From NCBI GenBank assembly GCA_964564735.1, contig CAZMCH010000006.1, positions 1 to 64,000 of the forward strand: 64,000 nt of DNA, written 5' to 3'. The translations under genes and the position numbers were made by a program. The notes below the pieces were generated by a model. That model saw only the letters and a list, made by a program, of their open reading frames with translations, did no database searches and was not told the DNA's origin. This DNA is from CAZMCH01 sp964564735 (GTDB taxonomy: Bacteria; Poribacteria; DTPJ01). Shown here piece after piece: positions 43,442 through 52,395 of this stretch. The stretch's first letter is position 1; every line of letters begins with the position of its first letter.

Positions 43442-44566
43442 CTAATTTTTTAGGTTTTCTGCCATTTTAATACGTCTGCTGATTGATGGGTGCGAATAGA
43501 AAAGAAATTCTATGATGGGATTTGGAGTTTCGTCACTTAAATTCATGGAAGCAATTTTTTTCATTGCGGAAATGAACGGTTCCGCACCGACGTGTTTTAT
43601 TGTATATTCATCGCACTGTTTTTCATAGAAACGTGAAATTGCATTTCCGAAAGGCAAGGCAAATATAGCCCATAATCCCAGAAGCGTTCCCAAAATGGGT
43701 AATGCAGGTATGTCTTGTATGCTTTGAAAGCCATATACGCCAATAAGTCTGTAATAAAAATCAGCGACAAAAAATAGCCCAAGAAAATTACTAGCTGCAC
43801 CAGCAAATATACTTTTCCAGATATGATGATATTTTTGATGAGCAACCTCATGAACAAAGACTGATTCAATTTCTTCTATGGAGAAGCCAGAAAGCAACGT
43901 ATCAGCCAAAACGATCCTTTTTGTCCTTCCAATCCCTGCCAAAGCGGCGTTTGCTTTTCTTGTATCTTTGCTCATGTCAAAGCTATAAACTCCTTTGACT
44001 TTAATTTCCATTTTTTCTGCCAAGCTAGTTAATCTGTCTCTGATTTCTTCATCTTCTATTAGCGTGAATTTATAAAATAGAGGCATTATAACTATTGGTA
44101 AAATAAGCGATAAAACAGTGCTGAAAATGAATATGAAACACGCAACCGGAAGCCACCATAGATAGCTAAACCTTCTTATACAAAAGTATATGGCAAACAT
44201 CATAGGCAAAAATATTAATGATGAGATAAGGAAACGCTTTGCTTGTTCAACGAACCATTGCCTAAAATTCTGATTTGAAAGCTGATAACGATGCTCAAGT
44301 ATGAATCCCGAATAAAGCTCTATTGGAAACATCAATAATCCGCCAATTGTTCCAATAACAGATACATAAATTAGCATGGAAATATAAGCGTTAGATACCA
44401 ATTTTGTTATTTGGCTAGCTAGAAGTTCTGAAAATCCAAATAACAAAACGATCTGCATAAACCCAATCTGCAGAACAAAATTACCAATATCTATAAATTG
44501 CTTGATGTTATTATATCTTTTTGCTTTTTGTTTTTCGATAACCTCCGATTGCTGTTCAATATCCAA
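43442..44566 (-). CDS. M48-family membrane zinc metalloprotease (CAAX-protease/Ste24 type)
   Basis: 374 residues with about six transmembrane helices. The zinc motif HEVAH (H239, E240, H243) in ESVFVHEVAHQKYHH and the third ligand in EKQCDEYTIKHVG define family M48A. The N-terminal helices and GFILEHRYQLSNQNF match Ste24/HtpX-like CAAX proteases. Probably an inner-membrane protease; bacterial substrates are not known. It follows the PHP gene by 3 bases on the same strand. Confidence 0.92.
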   Translation of the reverse strand: MDIEQQSEVIEKQKAKRYNNIKQFIDIGNFVLQIGFMQIVLLFGFSELLASQITKLVSNAYISMLIYVSVIGTIGGLLMFPIELYSGFILEHRYQLSNQNFRQWFVEQAKRFLISSLIFLPMMFAIYFCIRRFSYLWWLPVACFIFIFSTVLSLILPIVIMPLFYKFTLIEDEEIRDRLTSLAEKMEIKVKGVYSFDMSKDTRKANAALAGIGRTKRIVLADTLLSGFSIEEIESVFVHEVAHQKYHHIWKSIFAGAASNFLGLFFVADFYYRLIGVYGFQSIQDIPALPILGTLLGLWAIFALPFGNAISRFYEKQCDEYTIKHVGAEPFISAMKKIASMNLSDETPNPIIEFLFYSHPSISRRIKMAENLKN

Positions 44567-44569
44567 ATA

Positions 44570-45730
44570 TTATTCCTCCTTTTGGATGAATTTAATTTTG
44601 ACTTTTATCTCTGCTGATAGCCCTTCGTTTGGTGCTACAAGCATATTTTTGACTTTATATGGGATATTGATCTCTTTTTCTCCTGACAATTCTTTTGATT
44701 TAGATTTTACATTAATTAAAATAGATTTTCCAGCAGAAATTTTAATATCATTTGGAAAAGATATTTCGGGCAATTCGCCATTAGCGACTAAATCAAGTGG
44801 AATATCGGATTTATTATATATCTCAAGTCTTGCTGAACCATCGCCCTTGATTGTAACTTGGGGATTGTAAACCTCAATCGAAGCATCAAAAATTGGTTTT
44901 AGATATTCTTCTTCTCCAATAAGCATGTTTTGTGAATAAACAACAGTTCTTCGAGCAAAAAGAGCTTCCTTAATGGCTTCTGGTGTTTTTTCCTTTGCAA
45001 ATACAAGGGTCATTGGTCGCATCTGGTTGTTATTTATATCGTATTCTAAGTCCATTGGGTCATGAACATCTGAATTACCAATCATAGTTAAATTTTTCTC
45101 AAGACACCATTTATGCGCTTCAGGATAATATGATGTTCCATTGACCACCTCGATACCATGAAGCCAACCTTTTTTGTAAATATCCTCGTGTTCTGGATAC
45201 CAAACACATTTTCCTTCAGGCTGTGGGAACGGAGGGTGATTCCAGAAGATAAATGCCCCCTGATCAAAAGCGGATTTTATTGAATCTTCCCATTTTTCAG
45301 TATCTAATGGGTTTACATCATTAAGAAATATTGCGTTGAAATGGCCGGGAGGCATACTCCTTGTTATTTCTGTTCCTTTGATAAGGATAAGGTTAAGAGA
45401 ATCTGCAGTTGGTTTTGCAATCTCATAAGGTCTATTGTGATTTTTTGGTATATCGTTTTTATGAGGTTGATATTCTATGTGATCAGTTATAGAAAAGGCG
45501 TCTAAACCATGATTCCAAATCTCTTTTGCTCGAATTGTTGGCCATACATTACCATCAGAGAAAACTGTGTGCATGTGAAAATCACATTTTAGGGTTTTAT
45601 AGCCCGATATTTCTGGAATTCGGAACTTTATCCTTTCTGCGGATTTAGCGTTGTTTAGTATGACTAATCCGAAGACAAAAATTAATAGGATTGTTATTAA
45701 TAGGATTCTTTGAGCAATTTTTGCGAACAT
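44570..45730 (-). CDS. PHP-domain metallophosphoesterase-like protein, exported
   Basis: 386 residues with an N-terminal signal peptide (ILLITILLIFVFGLVIL, ending SAERI). The PHP metal motifs are visible: DFHMHTVFSDGNVWPT, SITDHIEY, GTEITRS, AFIFWNHPPF, GIEVVNG and TMIGNSDVHDP. CehA/McbA-type enzymes of this family hydrolyse phosphate or carbamate esters. The C-terminal 100 residues form a beta-rich appendix of unknown role. The gene is 3 bases upstream of the M48 protease gene, so the two are probably cotranscribed. Confidence 0.87.
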   Translation of the reverse strand: MFAKIAQRILLITILLIFVFGLVILNNAKSAERIKFRIPEISGYKTLKCDFHMHTVFSDGNVWPTIRAKEIWNHGLDAFSITDHIEYQPHKNDIPKNHNRPYEIAKPTADSLNLILIKGTEITRSMPPGHFNAIFLNDVNPLDTEKWEDSIKSAFDQGAFIFWNHPPFPQPEGKCVWYPEHEDIYKKGWLHGIEVVNGTSYYPEAHKWCLEKNLTMIGNSDVHDPMDLEYDINNNQMRPMTLVFAKEKTPEAIKEALFARRTVVYSQNMLIGEEEYLKPIFDASIEVYNPQVTIKGDGSARLEIYNKSDIPLDLVANGELPEISFPNDIKISAGKSILINVKSKSKELSGEKEINIPYKVKNMLVAPNEGLSAEIKVKIKFIQKEE

Positions 45731-46094
45731 ATTTTCCTCCTTGATTCGTTATATTAAAGTGTCCTTTATTCGTGACGAATAAATTATATACTATTTCCAG
45801 AGAAAAATGATACAAAAAATGATAACATGGTACCATGAAATAATATAACATTACATCATGGAAAATATCCAAATTTTTTGGAAACAGCATAATCACATTC
45901 TTTTTCATGCCTATATCCTCTTATGATTTTTTCTACTATAATCTATTATTTTATCATAGAAGGATTTATTTGTCCGAACTTATGTCTGATCTTCAGGCTT
46001 TTTTATTGATCTTATGTTAAGAAAGTGTTAATATAATATTAATAAGCCTTAACAATTTAGGCATAAAAAAATAAATAAACCATTGGGGGAATAG
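45731..46094. other. Divergent intergenic region with a short palindrome
   Basis: 364 bases between divergent genes, AT-rich, presumably with promoters for both. A perfect 12-base palindrome CATGGTACCATG lies at 45826-45837. No gene or recognisable promoter is evident. Confidence 0.5.
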
Positions 46095-47252
46095 ATGGAA
46101 AATAACCATCCATTAAAAAAATATAGCTCAATATTAAACTTGATTTTTTTCCTTTTTTTTCTTTATTTGTTCTTTATAAGTATTGAATTGATGGGAACTG
46201 CTTTTAAGGGATTAGGGAAAGGATTTGCAGAAAAACTTATTTCAACAACATCTAATCCATTTATTAGTCTTTTTATAGGTTTATTATCTACAAGCATCGT
46301 TCAAAGCTCATCTTGCACAACTTCAATACTTGTTGGGATGGTGGCTTCTGGAACGATAACAATTCAAAATGCAATTCCCTTTGTTATGGGTGCAAATATA
46401 GGCACTACAATTACAAACACATTTGTATCAATGGGACACATAACAAGAAAACAAGAATTTGAAAGGGCATTTGCAGCAGGAGTAGTTCACGACTTTTTTA
46501 ATATTTTATCTGTAATCTTGCTATTACCATTACATTTAATTACACAAGTATTTATGGGAAAAGGCATCCTTCAAATTATGTCAGAGAAATTGGCAGATAT
46601 TTTTATACATACAGAAGGCGTAATTTTTCCAAGTCCGTTAAAAGTAATTGTAGAACCTTTTATAAAATTAATCTATGAAACTATTTTTCCTTCGATTCTT
46701 TCATTATTTATTAATAACCATTTAAATATTGTATTATCTATTTTTACACTTTTATTTTCATTGGCTATGTTATTTTTAGCATTATTATATATGGTGAAAT
46801 TTATGAAAGCAACCATAATGGGAAAGGTAGAAAGTCTTTTTGATACATATATTTTTAAGACTCCTATAAGAGGCTTCTGTGTAGGTGCAATCCTCACAGG
46901 CACGATTCAGAGCAGTTCCGCAACTACTTCATTGATAGTTCCTATGGTTGGAACTGGTATACTCAAAATAGAACAAATATATTCTTATACTCTTGGGGCA
47001 AATATTGGAACAACAATAACAGCCATTCTTGCGTCATTGGTTACAGGTAGCAAACTGGCAATTACCGTTGCATTTGCTCATTTATGTTTTAATATATTAG
47101 GAACGTGTATATGGTATCCACTACGAATAGTGCCAATAACGCTTGCAAAAAAGCTTGCGCAATTATCTACAAAATCTAAAAAATATGCTTTTATTTATGT
47201 AATTACAATGTTTTTTATAATACCGGGCTTGCTAATTTTGCTTACGAGGTAA
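46095..47252 (+). CDS. Na+/phosphate symporter (NptA/YjbB family)
   Basis: 385 residues, about nine hydrophobic segments. The inverted QSSS motifs of the Na/Pi cotransporter family occur twice: SIVQSSSCTTSILVGMV (near residue 75) and GTIQSSSATTSLIVPMV, each followed by GANIGTT. It moves inorganic phosphate with sodium at the inner membrane. The PhoU-like gene 7 bases downstream supports the assignment. GGGGGAATAG precedes the ATG. Na+ coupling fits the Na+-type ATPase rotor at 4928-5437. Confidence 0.92.
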   Translation: MENNHPLKKYSSILNLIFFLFFLYLFFISIELMGTAFKGLGKGFAEKLISTTSNPFISLFIGLLSTSIVQSSSCTTSILVGMVASGTITIQNAIPFVMGANIGTTITNTFVSMGHITRKQEFERAFAAGVVHDFFNILSVILLLPLHLITQVFMGKGILQIMSEKLADIFIHTEGVIFPSPLKVIVEPFIKLIYETIFPSILSLFINNHLNIVLSIFTLLFSLAMLFLALLYMVKFMKATIMGKVESLFDTYIFKTPIRGFCVGAILTGTIQSSSATTSLIVPMVGTGILKIEQIYSYTLGANIGTTITAILASLVTGSKLAITVAFAHLCFNILGTCIWYPLRIVPITLAKKLAQLSTKSKKYAFIYVITMFFIIPGLLILLTR

Positions 47253-47259
47253 AAACAAT

Positions 47260-47913
47260 ATGCTTAAGGAAATTTTAGAACTCTTTAAAAAAGAAGACCT
47301 TCTCAAGCAGGCTATGGACGAAGCAAATGAGATGTTTAATAAAGCGGAATTCATATTTAAAGCTGCGATGGAAATGGTTACAAGCTGTAAAGAATCAAAT
47401 GTCGATATTTACGAAATAGATCAAGAAATAGACGATATGGAACTTGATGTGCGTCAAAAAGCAATAAAGCATCTTATACTTAACAGCAGAAAAGAAGATG
47501 TTGCCGCGACAATAGTCCTTACAGATGCAGTTAGAGATATTGAAAGAATTGGAGATTACTCAAAGAGCATATATGAATTGTTAGATATTTGTCCAACAGA
47601 ATTTATTGTTGGTAGTGAAGGGTTGGAACTTCTGGAAAACATAGAATCACAAATACAAGAAATATTTGCTCTTACTCGTGAAGCAAACAGAGATGGTGAC
47701 ATCCAAAAAGCCAAAAAGGTTATGGAAATGCAGTTGGAAATTGGCAAAGAATGTGATAAAATATTTGTGTATATGTCGCTAAAACCCGATCTAAAAAATG
47801 TTCATGCTGTAATATATGTCTTACTTTCAAGATACCTAAAGCGTATTAGCTCTCATATAAAGAATATTGCAGCTAATATTGTTAATCCATTTCAGAGAAT
47901 TGATCTTAAATAG
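47260..47913 (+). CDS. PhoU-like regulator (DUF47-type)
   Basis: 217 residues of helical bundle with E-x3-D metal motifs (EIDQEIDDMELDVRQKAIKHLIL; DAVRDIERIGDYSKSIYELL), the core of PhoU domains. It is encoded 7 bases after the Na/Pi symporter, the usual pairing of NptA-type transporters with a PhoU-like partner that regulates phosphate uptake. In many homologues the two are fused; here they are separate. The ribosome binding site overlaps the symporter end. Confidence 0.9.
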   Translation: MLKEILELFKKEDLLKQAMDEANEMFNKAEFIFKAAMEMVTSCKESNVDIYEIDQEIDDMELDVRQKAIKHLILNSRKEDVAATIVLTDAVRDIERIGDYSKSIYELLDICPTEFIVGSEGLELLENIESQIQEIFALTREANRDGDIQKAKKVMEMQLEIGKECDKIFVYMSLKPDLKNVHAVIYVLLSRYLKRISSHIKNIAANIVNPFQRIDLK

Positions 47914-47942
47914 TTGAAAACTCGATAAGAGGATTAAACTTT

Positions 47943-48524
47943 ATGAAAATACTTGGAATATCTGGTAGTCCTAATGAGAATGGTAACACATCTTATTCCG
48001 TTCAATATGCACTTGATACATTTAGTAAAGATGGTTCAGAAATTCGTTATATATCTCTTGCAAATAAAGATATACATCCCTGTATTGGCTGTTGGAGTTG
48101 CACAAAAACTGGCAAATGTAGATTTAATGATTATATGACAGAAATCATCGAAGCTATGCGCTGGTGTGATGCTCTAATTATTGGTTCGCCTGTATATTTT
48201 GGTCTTATAAATGGACAAACAAAAGTGATGATGGATCGTTGTGTCCCTCTCAGAGCATATAATAGTGCATTTGAAATGGCGGGAAAAGTTGGCGGAGGTA
48301 TCTCTTGTGGTGCATTTAGAAACGGTGGGCAGGAATTAACCTTACAATGTATCCATACTTTTTTGCTTCAACAAAATATGATAACGGTATCCGATGGCTT
48401 TCCATATTCACATTCTGGGGCAACAATCGTTGGAGATGCCAAAAATGACGAATTGGGATTAAAGACTATTGCAAATTTAGCAAAGAATATTAAGGAGATG
48501 CTCAGATTAACAAACAAATCATAG
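47943..48524 (+). CDS. Iron-sulfur flavoprotein / NADPH-dependent FMN reductase family
   Basis: 193 residues. MKILGISGSPNENGNTSYSVQ is the FMN phosphate-binding loop; CIGCWSCTKTGKC supplies a compact cluster of four cysteines typical of iron-sulfur flavoproteins of anaerobes; IIGSPVYFGLINGQTKVMMDRC is also characteristic. It probably carries out electron transfer or oxygen detoxification. The 3' end overlaps the start of the downstream serine hydrolase by about 19 bases. Confidence 0.88.
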   Translation: MKILGISGSPNENGNTSYSVQYALDTFSKDGSEIRYISLANKDIHPCIGCWSCTKTGKCRFNDYMTEIIEAMRWCDALIIGSPVYFGLINGQTKVMMDRCVPLRAYNSAFEMAGKVGGGISCGAFRNGGQELTLQCIHTFLLQQNMITVSDGFPYSHSGATIVGDAKNDELGLKTIANLAKNIKEMLRLTNKS

Positions 48525-49573
48525 ATCAATTCATTCAAGATGGTATCGATAGAGGCATATTCCCTGGAGCTGTAGTGGGAATATATAAAGATGACGAAAC
48601 AGGCTTTATAGAGGCTTATGGCAATAGGCTGATTGTTCCCTATGAACTCCCAATGCTAAAAGATACTATCTTTGATCTTGCCTCTCTTACGAAACCCATT
48701 GCAACCGCTACTTCAATAATGATATTAAAAGAAAAAAACGCATTATTCTCTTCCAAAAAAGGATTAAATGAGAATCTATCAAAATACCTACCTAATTTTA
48801 CAAAAAGTGGAATAAATATATTTCATCTTTTAACTCATACATCGGGTTTACCTGCATGGAAACCGCTATATATTGATGCAAAAGATATTAGTATTATTGA
48901 TTATCTCAGTAATTTGCCATTGGAGTATGAAACAGGAACAAAGGTTGTATATAGCTGTTTAGGTTATATCTTGCTTGGGAAAATGATAGAAAAAATTACA
49001 GGTATCGGTCTTGATGAATTCGCAAAAAGAGAAATATTCTTACCATTAGGAATGAAAGATACTTTTTTCAATCCACCTGAAAACAGACGTAATGACTGTG
49101 CAGGTACAGAGGATTCAAACAGCTTTGAAAGGCGTATGACTAATTATCGTGATTATAAATGGCGTGAAGGCGTTGTGGTGGGAGAAGTGCATGATGAAAA
49201 CGCCCATTTTCTTGGTGGAGTGTCTGGAAATGCAGGTTTATTCTCAACCGTGTCTGATTTGCTCAGATACTCTGCCATGTTAATTAATGGTGGTGAAAAT
49301 ATACTTTCCAATGAATCTGTAAAAGCTATTGCGACTAATCATACGCTTGGGCTTAATGATTCACGTAGTATTGGATGGCTGATATATCCAGATGGCACGC
49401 TTTATCATTCGGGCTTTACAGGAACAGCGATTTGGATCAACCTAGAATATAGATCATCTGTAGCCCTGCTAACAAATAGAGTCCATCCTGACGCAACCAA
49501 AGAAGGCATCATAGGATTCCGTCAGAACTTTTATCGTTCTTTTATCAAACCATTTGTGTTTAGTTTGGAATAA
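48506..49573 (+). CDS. Beta-lactamase-like serine hydrolase (class C/esterase type)
   Basis: About 355 residues if translation starts at the ATT at 48506, which has GGAG at 48494-48497 eight bases upstream. No ATG or TTG lies in frame before the family N-terminus (DQFIQDGIDRGIFPGAVVGIY), and a GTG at 48575 would cut its first strand. Motifs: S-L-T-K in DLASLTKPIATA, Y-S-C in VVYSCLGYILLG (usually YSN), and HSG in LYHSGFTGTAIW. Probably a peptidase or esterase rather than an antibiotic-resistance enzyme; no signal peptide is seen. The ATT start is an inference. Confidence 0.85.
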   Translation: MNKQIIDQFIQDGIDRGIFPGAVVGIYKDDETGFIEAYGNRLIVPYELPMLKDTIFDLASLTKPIATATSIMILKEKNALFSSKKGLNENLSKYLPNFTKSGINIFHLLTHTSGLPAWKPLYIDAKDISIIDYLSNLPLEYETGTKVVYSCLGYILLGKMIEKITGIGLDEFAKREIFLPLGMKDTFFNPPENRRNDCAGTEDSNSFERRMTNYRDYKWREGVVVGEVHDENAHFLGGVSGNAGLFSTVSDLLRYSAMLINGGENILSNESVKAIATNHTLGLNDSRSIGWLIYPDGTLYHSGFTGTAIWINLEYRSSVALLTNRVHPDATKEGIIGFRQNFYRSFIKPFVFSLE

Positions 49574-49595
49574 TATAGAAAAGGATAAATATTTT

Positions 49596-49850
49596 ATGGA
49601 ATGTCGAATTGGTTGTGGTGCTTGCTGTATAGCCCCATCAATATCTTCTGCGATACCGGGTATGCTAAACGGGAAACTTGCAGGAGTGCGTTGTATTCAA
49701 CTTACACAGGATAATAAATGCAAATTATTTGGCAAACCAGAACGCCCCAAAGTCTGTCTTAGTCTTAAGCCATCAAAGGAAATGTGTGGATTGACAAATC
49801 AGGAAGCCTTATTGTGGTTAAATGAATTAGAAAAACTGACCATGCCATAG
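49596..49850 (+). CDS. YkgJ-family cysteine-cluster protein
   Basis: 84 residues from the ATG at 49596. CRIGCGACCIAPSISSAIPGM and GVRCIQLTQDNKCKLFGKPERPKVC hold the conserved cysteines of the small YkgJ/UPF0153 family, presumed to bind zinc or an iron-sulfur cluster. Function unknown. Located between the serine hydrolase and the convergent hpt gene. Confidence 0.87.
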   Translation: MECRIGCGACCIAPSISSAIPGMLNGKLAGVRCIQLTQDNKCKLFGKPERPKVCLSLKPSKEMCGLTNQEALLWLNELEKLTMP

Positions 49851-49896
49851 TAACCAAATAATAAATTTTAATTTTTGTTTCGTTTGTAAATTATTA

Positions 49897-50436
49897 TTAA
49901 TTCGTATTGGCATCAAGTTTGGCGATATATCTCAATCCTCGATATTGTTCTTTGAAGTCCAATCCATATCCTACAACAAAATTATCAGGCACATCAAATC
50001 CAATATAATCGGCATTTACATATTTTGCTCTGCGTGCTGGCTTGTTCAGTAAAACACAAGTCTTAATACTTGATGGTTTTTTTGACAAAAGGTAATCTTG
50101 CACATAAGATAGTGTTAATCCGCTATCTATTATATCGTCAACAATAATAATACTTTTGTTCTCTATATTCGTTGTAATATCATGAACAAGATTTATTTTT
50201 CCTGAAGATTCCGTCTTGTTTCCATAGCTTGATATTTGTATAAAATCTAGGTCAGCATTTAACTCCAAGCACCTCATTAAATCAGCAGTAAACACTAATG
50301 CCCCTTTTAATATACAAATCAGTAAAATATCAACGTTTTGATGCTCAAAGGAGATCTGCTTTCCAAGTTCCCTGACTCGTTGAAGAATATCTTGCTCTGA
50401 AAAAAGTATCTTGTCAATATTTGGTAGATTATTCAT
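49897..50436 (-). CDS. hpt: Hypoxanthine phosphoribosyltransferase
   Basis: 179 residues. The PRPP-binding motif SIIIVDDIIDSGLTLSYV, purine-salvage layout ILKGALVFTADLMR, and VGYGLDFKEQYRGLRYIAKL at the C-terminus identify HPRT, which converts hypoxanthine or guanine and PRPP to nucleotides. Encoded 19 bases after tilS, the classic tilS-hpt pair. Confidence 0.96.
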   Translation of the reverse strand: MNNLPNIDKILFSEQDILQRVRELGKQISFEHQNVDILLICILKGALVFTADLMRCLELNADLDFIQISSYGNKTESSGKINLVHDITTNIENKSIIIVDDIIDSGLTLSYVQDYLLSKKPSSIKTCVLLNKPARRAKYVNADYIGFDVPDNFVVGYGLDFKEQYRGLRYIAKLDANTN

Positions 50437-50455
50437 TATGATAAGTAACGGTCAA

Positions 50456-51853
50456 TTATAATAATAGCGGATTCTTTATATTGACCGTTACGATAAGTCT
50501 AGTTTTTGTTTCAGTTGTTATCTTAACTCTGTCACTTATTTTATAACCTATTATCCATAATATATTATTCCCATCAACTAGAATAGGAATATTATTACGA
50601 ATTGATTTTGGTATCTTTTCATCAATAAAAATATCTTTAATTTTCTTTGTTCCTGACATACTTAACGGTTGAAATTTATCACCATCTCGCCGACTACGAA
50701 GATAAATCTCTCCAGTAATTTTGTCATAATCAAAAGTTTTTTCATATATATTTTTAGAATATTCGAATTTATCCATCTGTTCTAGCTTTGTAATCACCGA
50801 TAATCCTAATTCGGGAATATCCGTTACACCGGGAACTTTTATGAAATAATTATAATCTTCAATTTCTAATTGTCTATTTTCCATACGAATTATAAGATTT
50901 TCGTATGATTTTTCAGCGATTATTCCTCTTGGTAAGCTTATAGATTTCCCTGATTGTCTGTTATTTATTAAATCAAGTAAGTTTTTTATATGATCGAAAT
51001 CATACCTTAACAAATCTCCAAGCAATGATTCTATTGCTAATCTAAGTATTCTTCTTTGGATTGCTATATGTTGATTTTTGAAGATTGGTATATTTATTAT
51101 TAAAGATTTTTTATCCTGTTTTATGCAAGTATCCATCGCTTGTTTTGTTAAATCCGCCAAAAAATCATCATCTGCCCTTAAAATATCAGCGGTCTGTTGA
51201 AGAATATTTCTTATATTTGGGCTATATTCATTTTCTATAAGTGGTAATAACTCATGCCTGATTTTGTTTCTTTCATATTCGGTGCTTAGGTTTGAAGAAT
51301 CCCATCTAGGAGTTATATTTATGCTATCGAGGTATTCCTCAATTTCTTTTCTGCTTATCTCTATTAATGGTCTAATGTATTTATTATCACGTATTGGTGG
51401 AATCCCACTTAATCCCTGCGAACCTGAACCACGCAAAAGGCGCATTAAGACAGTTTCAACCTGATCGTCTGCGGTATGTCCCTGTGCCACTTTATTTGCT
51501 TTTGTTGCAAACATTACCCTTTCATAAAAATCATATCTGATGCGCCTTGCCCCGCTTTCCAAAGATTCTTTTGACATTATCATCTCTTTGACATCAATGG
51601 ATTCTACTGTTATTGGTATATTTAGTTTTTGTGCTTGTTCAATGACGAATTGTGCATCAGCATCAGATTCCTCGCCACGTAATTGATGATTAAGGTGCGC
51701 TATATGAAATGAACATTTTAACTCAGCCTGCAATTCATTCATCAGATACAAAAGCGCGATGGAATCGGGACCACCTGATATAGCAAGAATAATCTTTTCG
51801 TCAGGTAAGATCATGCGATATTTATTTATTGTGTGTAATACTTTTATTTTCAA
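50456..51853 (-). CDS. tilS: tRNA(Ile)-lysidine synthetase
   Basis: 465 residues. PP-loop SGGPDSIAL (about residues 26-34), HLNHQLRGEESDADAQF, GHTADDQVETVLMRLLRGSG and the C-terminal substrate-binding domain (LRSRRDGDKFQPLSMSGTKKIKDIFID) are all diagnostic. The enzyme modifies C34 of the AUA-reading tRNA-Ile. Complete, with hpt following on the same strand. Confidence 0.96.
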   Translation of the reverse strand: MKIKVLHTINKYRMILPDEKIILAISGGPDSIALLYLMNELQAELKCSFHIAHLNHQLRGEESDADAQFVIEQAQKLNIPITVESIDVKEMIMSKESLESGARRIRYDFYERVMFATKANKVAQGHTADDQVETVLMRLLRGSGSQGLSGIPPIRDNKYIRPLIEISRKEIEEYLDSINITPRWDSSNLSTEYERNKIRHELLPLIENEYSPNIRNILQQTADILRADDDFLADLTKQAMDTCIKQDKKSLIINIPIFKNQHIAIQRRILRLAIESLLGDLLRYDFDHIKNLLDLINNRQSGKSISLPRGIIAEKSYENLIIRMENRQLEIEDYNYFIKVPGVTDIPELGLSVITKLEQMDKFEYSKNIYEKTFDYDKITGEIYLRSRRDGDKFQPLSMSGTKKIKDIFIDEKIPKSIRNNIPILVDGNNILWIIGYKISDRVKITTETKTRLIVTVNIKNPLLL

Positions 51854-51956
51854 ATTCTTATGCCTTTTCCAATATTTTCATAGGTTCTTAAACAAGTTAT
51901 TATTGTGATTCTACAGCATATTAGCAACTGATGTTCTGTTTTTTGTCTGTTTTGAC

Positions 51957-52073
51957 TTAATTAGGTAAAGTTTGTGTATTCTTTCTTTCTTTCAAACGTG
52001 CATTTTTTTCTTTCTTGAGTATATCTTCAAGTATTGAAATATCTTCTTTTATTTCTGTTAAAGCTTTATTCAT
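51957..52073 (-). CDS. Small charged helical protein, unknown
   Basis: 38 residues, MNKALTEIKEDISILEDILK followed by KEKNARLKERKNTQTLPN. The ATG at 52073 is preceded by AGGAGATGCAA, a near-ideal ribosome binding site, and the frame is uninterrupted. It is predicted to be a single amphipathic helix with a basic tail. No homologue recognised. Real expression is uncertain at this length. Confidence 0.5.
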   Translation of the reverse strand: MNKALTEIKEDISILEDILKKEKNARLKERKNTQTLPN

Positions 52074-52241
52074 TTGCATCTCCTTTCTGTGAAAGGAGTT
52101 TAATATATTTTATGTAATTTTTCAATATGCTTGGTCACAAAAGCCTTATCTTGACATGTCTTATTTAATATAATATACTTTAGAACAAATTTGTTTATGA
52201 TAGGTTTACCGTAATTATCGTTTTCATTCATTATATTCATT

Positions 52242-52345
52242 GTTCTAACAAGAATATATTTGATGAAGTTCTAACAAGAATATATTTGATGAAGTTCTAA
52301 CAAGAATATATTTGATGAAGTTCTAACAAGAATATATTTGATGAA
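52242..52345. repeat. Four perfect 26-base tandem repeats upstream of fhs
   Basis: The unit gttctaacaagaatatattt with tgatgaa is repeated exactly four times (52242-52267, 52268-52293, 52294-52319, 52320-52345), ending about 50 bases before the fhs start codon. No spacer differences. Confidence 0.97.
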
Positions 52346-52395
52346 AAGTTTATTTACTTACACTAAAACTTTTGACATCTAATAGGAGAAAAATA

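Larger units (their letters stand above)
51854..52395. other. Intergenic region between tilS and fhs: one small gene and a tandem repeat
   Basis: The gap holds a 38-codon minus-strand gene at 51957-52073 and four copies of a 26-base repeat at 52242-52345. The rest is AT-rich without visible features. Confidence 0.6.

Noticed and set aside
48575..49573. Serine hydrolase starting at the GTG at 48575
   Set aside because: It would remove the conserved FPGAVVGI strand and the preceding helix; the frame is open further upstream with a good ribosome binding site.
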